DNA of 64,000 bases from Nonomuraea roseoviolacea subsp. carminata. Lineage in GTDB: Bacteria > Actinomycetota > Actinomycetes > Streptosporangiales > Streptosporangiaceae. The notes below the pieces were generated by a model, which saw only the letters and a program-made list of their open reading frames with translations, was not told where the DNA came from and ran no database searches. Location of the stretch: NCBI RefSeq assembly GCF_024172185.1, contig NZ_JAMZEC010000001.1, positions 1,116,001 to 1,180,000 of the forward strand, in the 5' to 3' direction. How positions within the stretch are numbered: the first letter of the stretch is position 1; every line of letters begins with the position of its first letter. Both the position numbers and the translations under genes were made by a program. Shown here one piece after another: positions 27,427-39,826 of the stretch.

Positions 27427-28351
27427 AGAAGACCCAATACTTCGACGCGAGGAAGTTCACGCCGGTCAGGCCGGCGATGATCAGCAGGAGAACCCAGGCC
27501 ATGGCGGCCGCGTAGCCCATCTCGTAGCTCTTGAAGCCCTTGAGGTAGAGGTAGAGCGTGTAGAAGAGCGTGGAGTCGACCGGCCCGCCGTTGCCGCCGC
27601 TCACGATGAACGACTGCGTGAACGACTGGAACGACTTGATGACCTCCAGGACGAGGTTGAAGAAGATGATCGGCGTCAGCAGCGGCAGCGTGATCGAGCG
27701 GAACTGGCGCAGCCGGCTCGCGCCGTCCACCGAGGCGGCCTCGTAGTAGCTCTGGGGGATCTGCCGCAGCCCGGCCAGGAAGATGACCATGGGCGCGCCG
27801 AACGTCCACACGTGCAGGAGGATCAGCGTGCCGAGCGCGGTGTCGGGATCGGAGACCCAGCCGGGCCCCTCGATGCCGAAGACGGCCAGCACCGCGTTGA
27901 ACAGGCCGTCCACGCCGAAGAGCTTGCGCCACAGGATCGCGATGGCGACGCTGCCGCCCAGCAGGGAGGGCAGGTAGTAGATCGAGCGGTAGAACGACAG
28001 CCCGCGCAGGCCCCGGTCGAGGGCGAGGGCGAGCAGCAGCGCGAAGGCCAGCTGCAGGGGCACCGACACGACGACGTATATGGTGGTCACCTTCAGCGAG
28101 GTGAGGAACCTGTCGTCCTGCGTGAACATCTTGACGTAGTTGTCGGCGCCGACCCACGAGCCCTCCTCCAGGAGGCTGTAGTCGGTGAACGACAGGTACA
28201 GCGAGGCCAGGATGGGCCCCACCGTGATGACGAACAACCCCAGGAACCAGGGGGCGAGGAAGACATAGGCCGTCAGGGCCTCACGCTTTTTGTGAGCGTT
28301 CACAGCCGGGGGCCGGCGATGTCCCGCGGTTACGGACAGCGAGTCAGACAT
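27410..28351 (-). CDS. sugar ABC transporter permease (MalF-like)
   Basis: A roughly 313-residue permease, first gene of its operon. ATG 28351 is preferred; an in-frame ATG at 28363 directly abuts the GAGGG sequence and so lacks spacing. The cytoplasmic N-terminus is followed by AYVFLAPWFLGLFVITVGP as the first helix; the coupling motif YYEAASVDGASRLRQF is intact. Its promoter at 28411-28438 is unusually well formed for this organism. It works with the MalG-like subunit at 26560 and the lipoprotein at 25231. Confidence 0.92.
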   Translation of the reverse strand: MSDSLSVTAGHRRPPAVNAHKKREALTAYVFLAPWFLGLFVITVGPILASLYLSFTDYSLLEEGSWVGADNYVKMFTQDDRFLTSLKVTTIYVVVSVPLQLAFALLLALALDRGLRGLSFYRSIYYLPSLLGGSVAIAILWRKLFGVDGLFNAVLAVFGIEGPGWVSDPDTALGTLILLHVWTFGAPMVIFLAGLRQIPQSYYEAASVDGASRLRQFRSITLPLLTPIIFFNLVLEVIKSFQSFTQSFIVSGGNGGPVDSTLFYTLYLYLKGFKSYEMGYAAAMAWVLLLIIAGLTGVNFLASKYWVFYGDTK

Positions 28352-28410
28352 GGATTCATGCATCCCTCATTCCAGGGCCTCCCCGGCACGGCGGGATCGG
28401 ATAGCGCCTT

Positions 28411-28438
28411 CCTATAGGGATGCGAAAAGTTTCGTCAA
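28411..28438 (-). promoter_or_regulatory. promoter of importer operon with dyad in the spacer
   Basis: On the minus strand TTGACG (28438-28433), a 16-bp spacer and TATAGG (28416-28411) form a good sigma-70-type promoter about 60 bp before the permease start. The spacer and the end of the -35 box hold CGAAAAGTTTCG (28423-28434), an inverted repeat CGAAA/TTTCG, a natural place for a repressor to block polymerase. Confidence 0.6.
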
Positions 28439-28558
28439 CCCTTTGCAGGCGTTACATACCCGTTACCGATATATCGCCAACTCGGAAACCCCAGCTCACA
28501 CGAGAGAACCTGCACAGGGAGGCCAGTTAACGTTTTGGGCTCCTGCGGTTCAGGACTA

Positions 28559-28568
28559 CAACCGGTTG
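28559..28568. promoter_or_regulatory. putative LacI-type operator
   Basis: CAACCGGTTG is a perfect 10-bp palindrome that, with its right flank, shares 11 bases (CAACCGGTTGC) with the operator at 17981-17992. It lies between the end of udh and the importer promoter, about 120 bp upstream of the -35 box, so it could be a distal operator that allows looping, or chance. Confidence 0.45.
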
Positions 28569-28647
28569 CATGTTTGCGGCGGCCGAAGGACGGTCACGGA
28601 CCGTGGCCGGCGGGAGCCGTGGCCCCCGCCGGATCAGGCGCCGCCGC

Positions 28648-29448
28648 TCACCACTTGCCGCCCAGCTCCTTCAGCGTGAAGACCCCGCCCGCCCGGTCGT
28701 GGAGGGGCTCGGCGAGGTCCGGCTCGCCCTGCTCGGCGAGCAGAGGGGCGGCGTGGGATTCCGAGTCGTCCTCGGAGACGTACCCGATGGCGCGGGCCTC
28801 GTCGAGCGACCACCAGCGCCGGGTGTTGTCGGAGACGCCCCAGACGACGTGGAACCCCGGCGCGGTGAACGCGGCCTCCACCAGCCGGGCCAGGTCGCCG
28901 GGCGAGATCCAGGTGGCCAGGCCGCGGGTGTCGCCGGACCCCTCGTTGCAGGTGCCGAGCCGCACCACGGTCACGTTCATGCCGAACCGGTCGTGGTAGA
29001 GGCTGCCGAGCGCCTCCATGACGACCTTGCTGACGCCGTAGTAGGTGTCGGGGCGGGGGAAGGCGTAGTCGGGCAGGTCGGCGCCGCCGGCCGGGCGGGT
29101 GTGGAACCCGGCGGCGTGGTGGCTGCCCATCATCACGACGTGCCGCACGCCCTCCTCCCGGGCGGCCTCCAGCAGCACGTGCGTGCCGTCCATGTTGGCC
29201 CGCACGATGTCGGCCCACGGGTGCTCGCGGCTCTGGCCGCCGAGGTGGAGCACGGCGTCCACGCCCTTCATGGCGGCGGCCATCGCGGCGGGGTCGGCCA
29301 GGTCGGCCGGCACCTCCTCCTCGCCCGGGCCGGGCGCCGGGTCGAGCGGGCGGAGGTCGGACAGGCGGAGGACGCGGCCCTCCCGGGCCAGGCGGGGGCG
29401 GAGCAGCGTGCCGACCTTGCCGGCCGCGCCGGTCATGAGAATGCGCAT
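28648..29448 (-). CDS. udh: uronate dehydrogenase
   Basis: A 266-residue NAD-dependent extended SDR. MRILMTGAAGKVGT begins with the cofactor loop GAAGKVG; the catalytic Tyr-x3-Lys is YYGVSK; and the segments LRLSDLRPLDPAPG, LHLGGQSREHPW and NVTVVRLGTCNE follow the pattern of characterised uronate dehydrogenases (about 265 residues) as remembered. It oxidises D-galacturonate or D-glucuronate to the aldaro-lactone, the entry step of the oxidative uronate route. ATG 29448 is chosen by homology; AGAGGG lies immediately before it. It is divergent from the importer at 29604, with the 33-bp double operator of the IclR regulon between them. Confidence 0.9.
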   Translation of the reverse strand: MRILMTGAAGKVGTLLRPRLAREGRVLRLSDLRPLDPAPGPGEEEVPADLADPAAMAAAMKGVDAVLHLGGQSREHPWADIVRANMDGTHVLLEAAREEGVRHVVMMGSHHAAGFHTRPAGGADLPDYAFPRPDTYYGVSKVVMEALGSLYHDRFGMNVTVVRLGTCNEGSGDTRGLATWISPGDLARLVEAAFTAPGFHVVWGVSDNTRRWWSLDEARAIGYVSEDDSESHAAPLLAEQGEPDLAEPLHDRAGGVFTLKELGGKW

Positions 29449-29478
29449 GACCCTCTTGTACACAACCGTCCGTCCTCG

Positions 29479-29511
29479 TACACAGATCTGGCTCAAATTC
29501 ACATTCTTGGA
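29479..29511. promoter_or_regulatory. IclR-regulon double operator, copy A
   Basis: Two 14-bp sites, TACA-N6-TGGC (29479-29492) and TTCA-N6-TGGA (29498-29511), are separated by 5 bp. The same 14-5-14 arrangement occurs at 32713-32745 and 39784-39816. It lies between the divergent udh and importer genes. A weak promoter TTGACC (29514-29519) -17 bp- TTACCG (29537-29542) for the importer starts right after it, so bound protein would contact polymerase at the -35 region and cover the leader of udh. Confidence 0.7.
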
Positions 29512-29603
29512 TATTGACCGTGATCTGGGTCACTCGTTACCGTCTCCAGGACGAGCTTCACATGGGCGACACTCGTCCACATCTGTGAACAGGAGGCGGT
29601 CTT

Positions 29604-30914
29604 ATGTCACGCCATCTGCTCAGGGTCGCGCTCGCGGCGACCCTGGCCGTAACGCTGACAGGCTGCGGCTCCGGGGGATCCGGCTCGGGCGACGACGCGT
29701 TGGAGATCTGGATCAGGCAGGCGCCCGATTCCGCCTCCGCCAAGACGGCCGTCAAGCTCGCCGACGCCTTCACCAAGGCCAGCGGGATCAAGACGAAGGT
29801 GGTCGCGATCTTCGACGACTTCGAGACGAAACTCCAGCAGCAGGCCGCGCAGCGCAAGCTGCCGGACATCGTCATCAACGACACCGCGCAGCTCGGCAAC
29901 ATGCACACCCAGGGCTGGGTGCGCGAGGTGGACAAGGCCGGGCTGGCCGGCGGCGACAAGCTGTCCGACCTCGCGTGGAAGGCCGCCCAGGGCGGCGACG
30001 GCAAGTACTACGGCGTGCCGTTCTCCGCCCAGGCGTTCGCGCTGATCATCCGCAAGGACTGGCGGGAGAAGGTCGGCCTCGACGCGCCCAAGACCTGGGA
30101 GGACCTCACCAGGCTCGCCCAGGCGTTCACCGACAAGGACCCCGACGGCGACGGCAAGAAGGACACGGCCGGCTTCGTCATCCCCGGCGGCACCAAGCGC
30201 GGCTACGCCTCCTGGTACGCCTCCTCCCTCATCTACGCCAACGGCGGCGACTTCGTGAAGGCGACCGGCCCCGGCAAGTTCACCGCCACAGTGAACGACC
30301 CGAGGACGGTCGAGGCGGTGCGGTACCTCCAGGACCAGTTCTGCAGGACCAAGACCGTCAACCCCGGCGCGGTGAGCAACGACACGACCGTCACCCATGA
30401 GGTGTTCGAGAAGGGCCAGGGCGGCATCTACCTGGTCGGCCCGTACGTGCTGGCCCGCTTCGTCAAGAACGTCGGCACCGACAAGATCGAGGTCGTCCCC
30501 GTGCCCAAGGGCCCCTCCGGCGGCCCCGGCACGCTCGGCGAGGGCGAGAACGTCTACCTCATGGCCGGCTCCGGCGACGAGGAGGGGCAGCGCAAGTTCG
30601 CCGAGTTCGCCGCTTCCGCCGACGGCCAGCGGATCGGCATGAACAAGGACGCCGACGGCGTCATCGTCCGGCTCCCGGTCAACACCCAGATCGACATGGC
30701 GGCCGAGCGGCAGGACCCGCGCTGGAAGGTCTTCCAGGAGTCCTACGCCAACGCGGTCTACGCGCCGCCGGTGCCGAACTGGGCGCCCATCCGGCAGACC
30801 TCGGCCGACGCGATCAACACGGTGTGGGCCGACTGCTCCGCCGACGTCAAGAGCGCGATGGAGGCCCTGAACACCAAGCTGAACCAGGAACTGCAGTCGC
30901 AGAAGGCCGGCTGA
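29604..30914 (+). CDS. sugar ABC transporter substrate-binding lipoprotein
   Basis: A 436-residue solute-binding protein with AGGAGG before the ATG. The lipobox is LTGC (Cys21), followed by a Gly/Ser/Asp tether. The mature sequence contains FTKASGIKTKVVAIFDDF and an unusual acidic loop FTDKDPDGDGKKDTAGF near residue 180 that looks like a calcium-binding EF-type or dockerin-like loop (DPDGDGKKD), as found in several sugar-binding lipoproteins. It heads an operon with two permeases and lies under operator copy A, so it is likely induced by a uronate or aldarate derivative. Ligand unknown. Confidence 0.93.
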   Translation: MSRHLLRVALAATLAVTLTGCGSGGSGSGDDALEIWIRQAPDSASAKTAVKLADAFTKASGIKTKVVAIFDDFETKLQQQAAQRKLPDIVINDTAQLGNMHTQGWVREVDKAGLAGGDKLSDLAWKAAQGGDGKYYGVPFSAQAFALIIRKDWREKVGLDAPKTWEDLTRLAQAFTDKDPDGDGKKDTAGFVIPGGTKRGYASWYASSLIYANGGDFVKATGPGKFTATVNDPRTVEAVRYLQDQFCRTKTVNPGAVSNDTTVTHEVFEKGQGGIYLVGPYVLARFVKNVGTDKIEVVPVPKGPSGGPGTLGEGENVYLMAGSGDEEGQRKFAEFAASADGQRIGMNKDADGVIVRLPVNTQIDMAAERQDPRWKVFQESYANAVYAPPVPNWAPIRQTSADAINTVWADCSADVKSAMEALNTKLNQELQSQKAG

Positions 30915-30916
30915 GC

Positions 30917-31845
30917 ATGGGTCCGAGCGTGACGCTGACGCAGGCGCCGCCCGCCGCGGCGACCCCCCGCCGCCGCCCCAGGAGGGCGCCGCGGCGGGGG
31001 ACGCTCGTCGCCTGGGCGTTCCTGGCGCCCGCCCTGCTGCTGTTCCTCTACTTCAAGTTCATCCCCATGGCCAAGGGCCTGGTGATGAGCTTCCAGGAGA
31101 TCCGCTACCTCGACAGCACGTGGGTGGGGTTCGACAACTACCGGACGATCCTCACCGACGAGGCGTTCACCGCGGCCATCCGGCACAGCGTGGTGCTGGC
31201 CCTCGGCACCACGGCCGGCTCGCTCGTGCTCGGCCTGGTGCTGGCCCTGCTCATCGAGGGGCCGGCCCGCTACCTGTGGTTCGTCAGGACCGCCGCGTTC
31301 CTCCCGGTCGTGACCACGATGGCGGTCGTGGCCGAGGTGTGGCGGATCATGTACCACCCGGGCGACACCGGCATGGTCAACAGCATCCTCGGCTGGTTCG
31401 GCGGCGACCCGCAGCCGTTCCTGGCCAGCGAGCACTCCTCGCTGCTGTCGATCATGGGCATGAGCGTCTGGCGCGGCACGCCGTACGACATGATGATCTT
31501 CCTGGCGGGGCTCGTGGGCGTGGACCGCTCGCTCTACGAGGCCGCCGCCGTGGACGGCGCGACCACCTGGAAGCGGCTGCGGCACATCACGCTGCCGGCG
31601 CTGCGGCCGGTGTTCTGGATCCTGTTCACGCTGGCGGCGATCCGCGGCCTGCGGGTCTTCGTCGAGGTGTACGTCCTGACCAACGGCGGGCCGAACGGCT
31701 CCTCCGAGGTGCTCATGACGCTCGTCTACAAGCTCGGCTTCCAGAAGGGCGAGCTGGGCGTGGCGTCGGCGGGCGGCATCCTGCTGTTCCTCGCCACGCT
31801 GCTGCTCACCGTCCTGGTCCAGGTCATGCGCAGGAGGCAGGCGGC

Positions 31846-31849
<4 letters not shown>
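30917..31849 (+). CDS. sugar ABC transporter permease (MalF-like)
   Basis: A 310-residue permease beginning two bases after the stop of the binding-protein gene. A Pro/Arg-rich cytoplasmic start leads into the helix LVAWAFLAPALLLFLYFKF; the coupling motif is LYEAAAVDGATTWKRL and the C-terminal helix region is LLFLATLLLTVLVQVM. The ATG at 30917 is preferred over longer frames because it follows the previous stop closely. It overlaps the next permease by 4 bp. Confidence 0.93.
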
Positions 31850-32709
<860 letters not shown>

Positions 32710-32712
32710 GCG

Positions 32713-32745
32713 TTCATGTACGTGGACGGCATCCAATATTCTGGA
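32713..32745. promoter_or_regulatory. IclR-regulon double operator, copy C
   Basis: TTCA-N6-TGGA (32713-32726) and TCCA-N6-TGGA (32732-32745) with a 5-bp spacer, the same architecture as copies A and B. It lies 25 bp before the IclR start codon, so the regulator probably controls its own synthesis and that of kdgD, GH42 and GH1 downstream. Its presence argues against an IclR start at the ATG inside the operator (32716). Confidence 0.7.
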
Positions 32746-32769
32746 CCAGTGGAGCGTCGCCGAGATGGG

Positions 32770-33537
32770 ATGAACATGGAGCCGCAGCTCGTCAAGTCCG
32801 CCGAACGGACCGTCCGCATCCTCGAGGCCCTGGCCGCCTCGCCGGACACCCTGACGCTGTCGGAGCTCCAGCAACGCACCGGTTTCCCGCGCAGCAGCCT
32901 GCACGCGCTCATGCGCACGCTGGTGGAGCTCAAGTGGGTCGAGTCCGACTCGGTCCGCGGCGCGTTCGGCATCGGGCCGCACGCGCTGCTGACCGGCACC
33001 GCCTACCTCGACAAGGACCCGGCGCTGCCGTTCGCGCAGCAGACCCTGGAGGACCTGCGCGCGGAGATCGGCCAGACCGCCCACTTCGCGCGCCGCGACG
33101 AGTCCCACGTGATCTACCTGGCGACCCGCGAGTCGCGCGAGGCGCACCACGTGATCCCGCGGGTGGGCCGGCGGCTGCCCGCCCACGTCACGGCGCTCGG
33201 CCAGGCGCTGCTGGCCCAGCTCACCGACGACGAGGTGGCGGCCCTGCTGCCCGCCCCGCTGACGTCGATGACCGCCCACACGATCACCGACCTGGCCAAG
33301 CTCACCGGCGAGCTCGACCAGGTCCGCACGCGGGGCTTCGCCTACGAGCGTGAGCAGGGCACGCCCGGCGTGGCCTGCGTGGCGGTGGCCGTCGACTACC
33401 GGATCCCCGCCACGGACGCGATCAGTTGCTCGATGCCGGCGGGACTGTCGCCGGCCGAGGTCTCGAAGGTCACCGAAGCGGTGATCAGACACACCCGCGC
33501 GCTCGCCGCCACCCTCCGGCGCGAGGGCATCCGCTAG
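32770..33537 (+). CDS. IclR family transcriptional regulator
   Basis: A roughly 255-residue IclR protein. The N-terminal winged helix covers residues 5-70 (QLVKSAERTVRILEALA, then LSELQQRTGFPRSSLHALMRTL), followed by the GAF-like effector domain (residues 80-250) with AHVTALGQALLAQL and VACVAVAVDYRIPATDAISCSMP. ATG 32770 is preferred; ATG 32776 two codons on and GTG 32749 are alternatives. Members next to sugar-acid genes (KdgR-like) usually repress them until a keto-deoxy acid binds. Here the repeated double operators upstream of its own gene, of udh/importer and of gudD/aldehyde dehydrogenase make it the probable regulator of the whole second half of the island. Confidence 0.93.
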   Translation: MNMEPQLVKSAERTVRILEALAASPDTLTLSELQQRTGFPRSSLHALMRTLVELKWVESDSVRGAFGIGPHALLTGTAYLDKDPALPFAQQTLEDLRAEIGQTAHFARRDESHVIYLATRESREAHHVIPRVGRRLPAHVTALGQALLAQLTDDEVAALLPAPLTSMTAHTITDLAKLTGELDQVRTRGFAYEREQGTPGVACVAVAVDYRIPATDAISCSMPAGLSPAEVSKVTEAVIRHTRALAATLRREGIR

Positions 33538-33549
33538 AAAGGACCGTTC

Positions 33550-34455
33550 ATGCGGCTCGATGGTGTTCTCTTCTTTCCCGTGACCCCCTTCGGGGCCGAT
33601 GGGGGCGTCGCCGACGACGCCCTCGCCGGCCACGTCGCGGGCGGCGTCGCGGCCGGTGCGGGAGGAGTGTTCGCCGCCTGCGGCACGGGCGAGTTCAACG
33701 CGCTCGACCTCGCCGAGCACCGCGCGGTGGTGCGCACGGCCGTGGCCGCCACGGCCGGGCGCGTCCCCGTCTTCGCCGGCGCGGGCGGCGTGCCGGCCAT
33801 GGCCAGGGCCAACGCCCGGGCCGCGGCCGACGAGGGCGCCGACGGGCTGCTGGTCATGCCGCCCTACCTCGTCGGCGGGCCGCCCGGCGGCCTGGTGCGC
33901 TACGTCCGCGAGGTGACCCGGGAGACGGGGCTTCCCGCCATCGTCTACCAGCGGGGCACGGCGCGCTTCAGCCCGGCCGCGGTGGCCGAGCTGGCGCAGC
34001 TCCCGGAGGTGATCGGGTTCAAGGACGGGCTGGGCGACTTCGACCTGCTCCAGCGCATCATCCTGACCGTGCGCCGGTCCACCGAGCGGCCGTTCACCTT
34101 CTTCAACGGCCTGCCGACGGCGGAGCTGACCGTGCCCGCCTACCGGGGGATCGGGGTGGCGCTGTACTCCAGCGCGGTGTTCGCGTTCGCGCCGGAGATC
34201 GCGCTGGCCTTCCACGACGCCGTCACGGCGGGCGACGAGGAGCGCACCCGGCGCCTGCTGACCTCCTTTTACATGCCGCTGGTGGAGCTGCGCGACCTGG
34301 TGCCCGGGTACGCGGTCTCGCTGGTCAAGGCCGGGGCGCGGCTGCGCGGGACGGACGTGGGCGGGGTTCGGGCGCCGCTGGTGGACCCGTCGCCGGAGCA
34401 CGTGGCGCGGCTGGAGAAGATCCTCGCCGCCGGGCTGGAGGTGGCCGGGGCCTGA
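33550..34455 (+). CDS. kdgD: 5-dehydro-4-deoxyglucarate dehydratase
   Basis: A 301-residue KdgD, the second in the window. GVLFFPVTPFGADG, CGTGEFNAL and Schiff-base Lys in IGFKDGLGDFD match the copy at 18909-19814, with which it shares long identical stretches such as FFNGLPTAEL and YRGIGV. AAAGGA lies eight bases before the ATG, 12 bp after the IclR stop. It converts 5-dehydro-4-deoxyglucarate to 2,5-dioxopentanoate, the substrate of the aldehyde dehydrogenase at 38251. Two copies under different regulators (LacI and IclR) suggest separate induction of two converging routes, perhaps for different uronates. Confidence 0.92.
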   Translation: MRLDGVLFFPVTPFGADGGVADDALAGHVAGGVAAGAGGVFAACGTGEFNALDLAEHRAVVRTAVAATAGRVPVFAGAGGVPAMARANARAAADEGADGLLVMPPYLVGGPPGGLVRYVREVTRETGLPAIVYQRGTARFSPAAVAELAQLPEVIGFKDGLGDFDLLQRIILTVRRSTERPFTFFNGLPTAELTVPAYRGIGVALYSSAVFAFAPEIALAFHDAVTAGDEERTRRLLTSFYMPLVELRDLVPGYAVSLVKAGARLRGTDVGGVRAPLVDPSPEHVARLEKILAAGLEVAGA

Positions 34456-34494
34456 CCCCACCGGCCGTACCGGCGACGAGACGGGAGCGTGAGC

Positions 34495-38161
<3,667 letters not shown>

Positions 38162-38185
38162 CCCCCGCTCCTCGGCCCCCTTCGG

Positions 38186-38243
38186 TTCTCCGGAGAAACG
38201 ATGCCCTGAGAGGCGCCGCGGCTCCACCGGTCCCGCGGCGCCT
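38186..38243. terminator. bidirectional terminator-like hairpins between convergent genes
   Basis: TTCTCCGGAGAA at 38186-38197 is a perfect palindrome, and AGGCGCCGCGG (38211-38221) pairs perfectly with 38233-38243 around an 11-nt loop. They fill the gap between the convergent GH1 and aldehyde dehydrogenase genes. No T run follows, as usual in such GC-rich genomes. Confidence 0.65.
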
Positions 38244-38250
38244 GGCGGAG

Positions 38251-39723
38251 TCAGGCCGAGAGGGCGCCGTCCACCCGGCGCGGGATGCCGAGCGGGTTGC
38301 CGTCCTTCAGCTCGTCGGGCAGCAGCTCCGCCGGCCAGTCCTGGTACGCGGTCGGGGCGAGCCACCGGTCGATGGCCGTCGCGCCGACCGAGGCGTGCGC
38401 CGAGACGGTGGCGGCGGGCCAGGGGCCGCCGTGGTGCATCGCCCAGCACACGGCCACGCCGGTGGGCCAGCCGTTCCAGATGAGCCGGCCGGCCTTGCGG
38501 GACAGCACCTCGGCGATCTCGCCCGCCTCACCCGGCTGGGTGGAGTGGACGGTGGCGGTCAGCGAGCCCTCCAGGCGTTCCAGCACCGGCAGCAGGTCGG
38601 CGGGGTCGCGGTAGGTGACGACGATCGAGGCGGGGCCGAAGCACTCCTCGGCGACGCGCGGCAGCCCCTCGGCGAACGACTCCAGGTCGGTGGTGAACAC
38701 CTTCGGCGTCACCGCCCAGGCGCCCTCCCCCGGCTTGCCCTCGGCCAGCATGGTCAGGGCGCCGAGCCGCTCCAGGCCGCCCAGGTAGCCGTCGCGGATG
38801 CGCTCGGCCAGCATCGGGCCGCCGGTGGTGCCCTCGACGGCGGCGGCCAGGGCCTTGCGCAGCTCGTCGTCGTCCGGCACGAACATCAGGCCGGGGTTGG
38901 TGCAGAACTGTCCCACGCCCAGGGTCAGGGAGGCGGCGAAGCCGCTCGCCACCTCGGCCGCGGGCGCCGACGGCAGCACGACGACGGGGTTGACGCTGCC
39001 CAGCTCGCCGAAGAAGGGGATCGGGACCTCGCGCTCGTCGATGAGTGCCTGGATCGCCTTGCCGCCGGCGACGGAACCGGTGAACCCGGCCGCCACGACG
39101 CGGGGGTGCTGGACGAGGTCCTTGCCGGCCCGCATGCCCTGGACCAGGCCGAGCAGGTCGGGGTGCGGCAGGGCCTCGCGCACGACGGCGGCGACGCGCT
39201 CGGAGGTGCCGGGGTGGCCGGGGTGGGCCTTGACCACGACGGGGCAGCCGGCGGCCAGGGCCGAGGCGGTGTCGCCGCCGGCGACGGAGAAGGCGAAGGG
39301 GAAGTTACTGGCCGCGAACACGGCGACGACCCCGGGCAGCGGGCGCTTCACGCGGCGCACGTCGGGCCGGGGCGGGGTGGCCGTGGGGTCGGCGTGGTCG
39401 ATGATCGCGTCGAGGTGGCCGCCGTCCCGGACGACCTGCGCGAAGAGCCGGAACTGGCCGGCGGTGCGGGCCACCTCGCCGCGCAGCCGTACCTCTCCGA
39501 GCGCGGTCTCCTGGTCGGCGATCCGCCACAGCTCGTCCACGTGCGCGGTCAGCGCGTCGGCGACGGCTTCCAGGGCGCGCGCCCGCTCCTGCGCGGGGGT
39601 GGCGCGCCAGGCCGTGCCCGCTGCCGCGGCGGCCGAGACGATCGTGTCGACCCCGGCGGTGTCCGTCTCCGGGATGGCGTCGCCGACGGTCTCACCGGTC
39701 CTGGGATCGTATCCGTTGATCAT
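38251..39723 (-). CDS. 2-oxoglutarate semialdehyde (2,5-dioxopentanoate) dehydrogenase
   Basis: A 490-residue NAD(P)-dependent aldehyde dehydrogenase. Catalytic Glu is in FFGELGSVNPVVVLP and the catalytic Cys in GVGQFCTNPGLMF, both in the form seen in KGSADH of aldarate and pentose pathways; the cofactor loop FTGSVAGGKAIQ is normal. It oxidises 2,5-dioxopentanoate, the KdgD product, to 2-oxoglutarate for the TCA cycle. It is divergent from gudD with operator copy B between them, so the first (gudD) and last (this) enzymes of the aldarate route are co-controlled. ATG 39723 is the first in frame. Confidence 0.92.
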   Translation of the reverse strand: MINGYDPRTGETVGDAIPETDTAGVDTIVSAAAAAGTAWRATPAQERARALEAVADALTAHVDELWRIADQETALGEVRLRGEVARTAGQFRLFAQVVRDGGHLDAIIDHADPTATPPRPDVRRVKRPLPGVVAVFAASNFPFAFSVAGGDTASALAAGCPVVVKAHPGHPGTSERVAAVVREALPHPDLLGLVQGMRAGKDLVQHPRVVAAGFTGSVAGGKAIQALIDEREVPIPFFGELGSVNPVVVLPSAPAAEVASGFAASLTLGVGQFCTNPGLMFVPDDDELRKALAAAVEGTTGGPMLAERIRDGYLGGLERLGALTMLAEGKPGEGAWAVTPKVFTTDLESFAEGLPRVAEECFGPASIVVTYRDPADLLPVLERLEGSLTATVHSTQPGEAGEIAEVLSRKAGRLIWNGWPTGVAVCWAMHHGGPWPAATVSAHASVGATAIDRWLAPTAYQDWPAELLPDELKDGNPLGIPRRVDGALSA

Positions 39724-39742
39724 GGATGGGCCCTTCGCAGTC

Positions 39743-39771
39743 TTGACACTCTCAGAGGTCGATTCTTACAG
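39743..39771 (+). promoter_or_regulatory. promoter of gudD
   Basis: TTGACA at 39743-39748, a 17-bp spacer and TTACAG at 39766-39771 form a near-consensus sigma-70-type promoter for gudD. The predicted start (about 39778) lies just before operator copy B. Confidence 0.65.
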
Positions 39772-39783
39772 TTGCGGCATTCG

Positions 39784-39816
39784 TCCACAAATCTGGCTGT
39801 AGTTCACATATATGGA
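39784..39816. promoter_or_regulatory. IclR-regulon double operator, copy B
   Basis: TCCA-N6-TGGC (39784-39797), 5-bp spacer, TTCA-N6-TGGA (39803-39816). Copies A and B share further identity across the first site and the TTCACAT of the second. It lies between the predicted start of transcription and the gudD start codon, where bound IclR would block elongation; it also sits upstream of the divergent aldehyde dehydrogenase. Confidence 0.72.
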
Positions 39817-39826
39817 CGGCGGGGCT

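Noticed and set aside
32716..32769. Earlier IclR start at 32716
   Set aside because: The ATG lies inside the double operator and the added residues have no family similarity.
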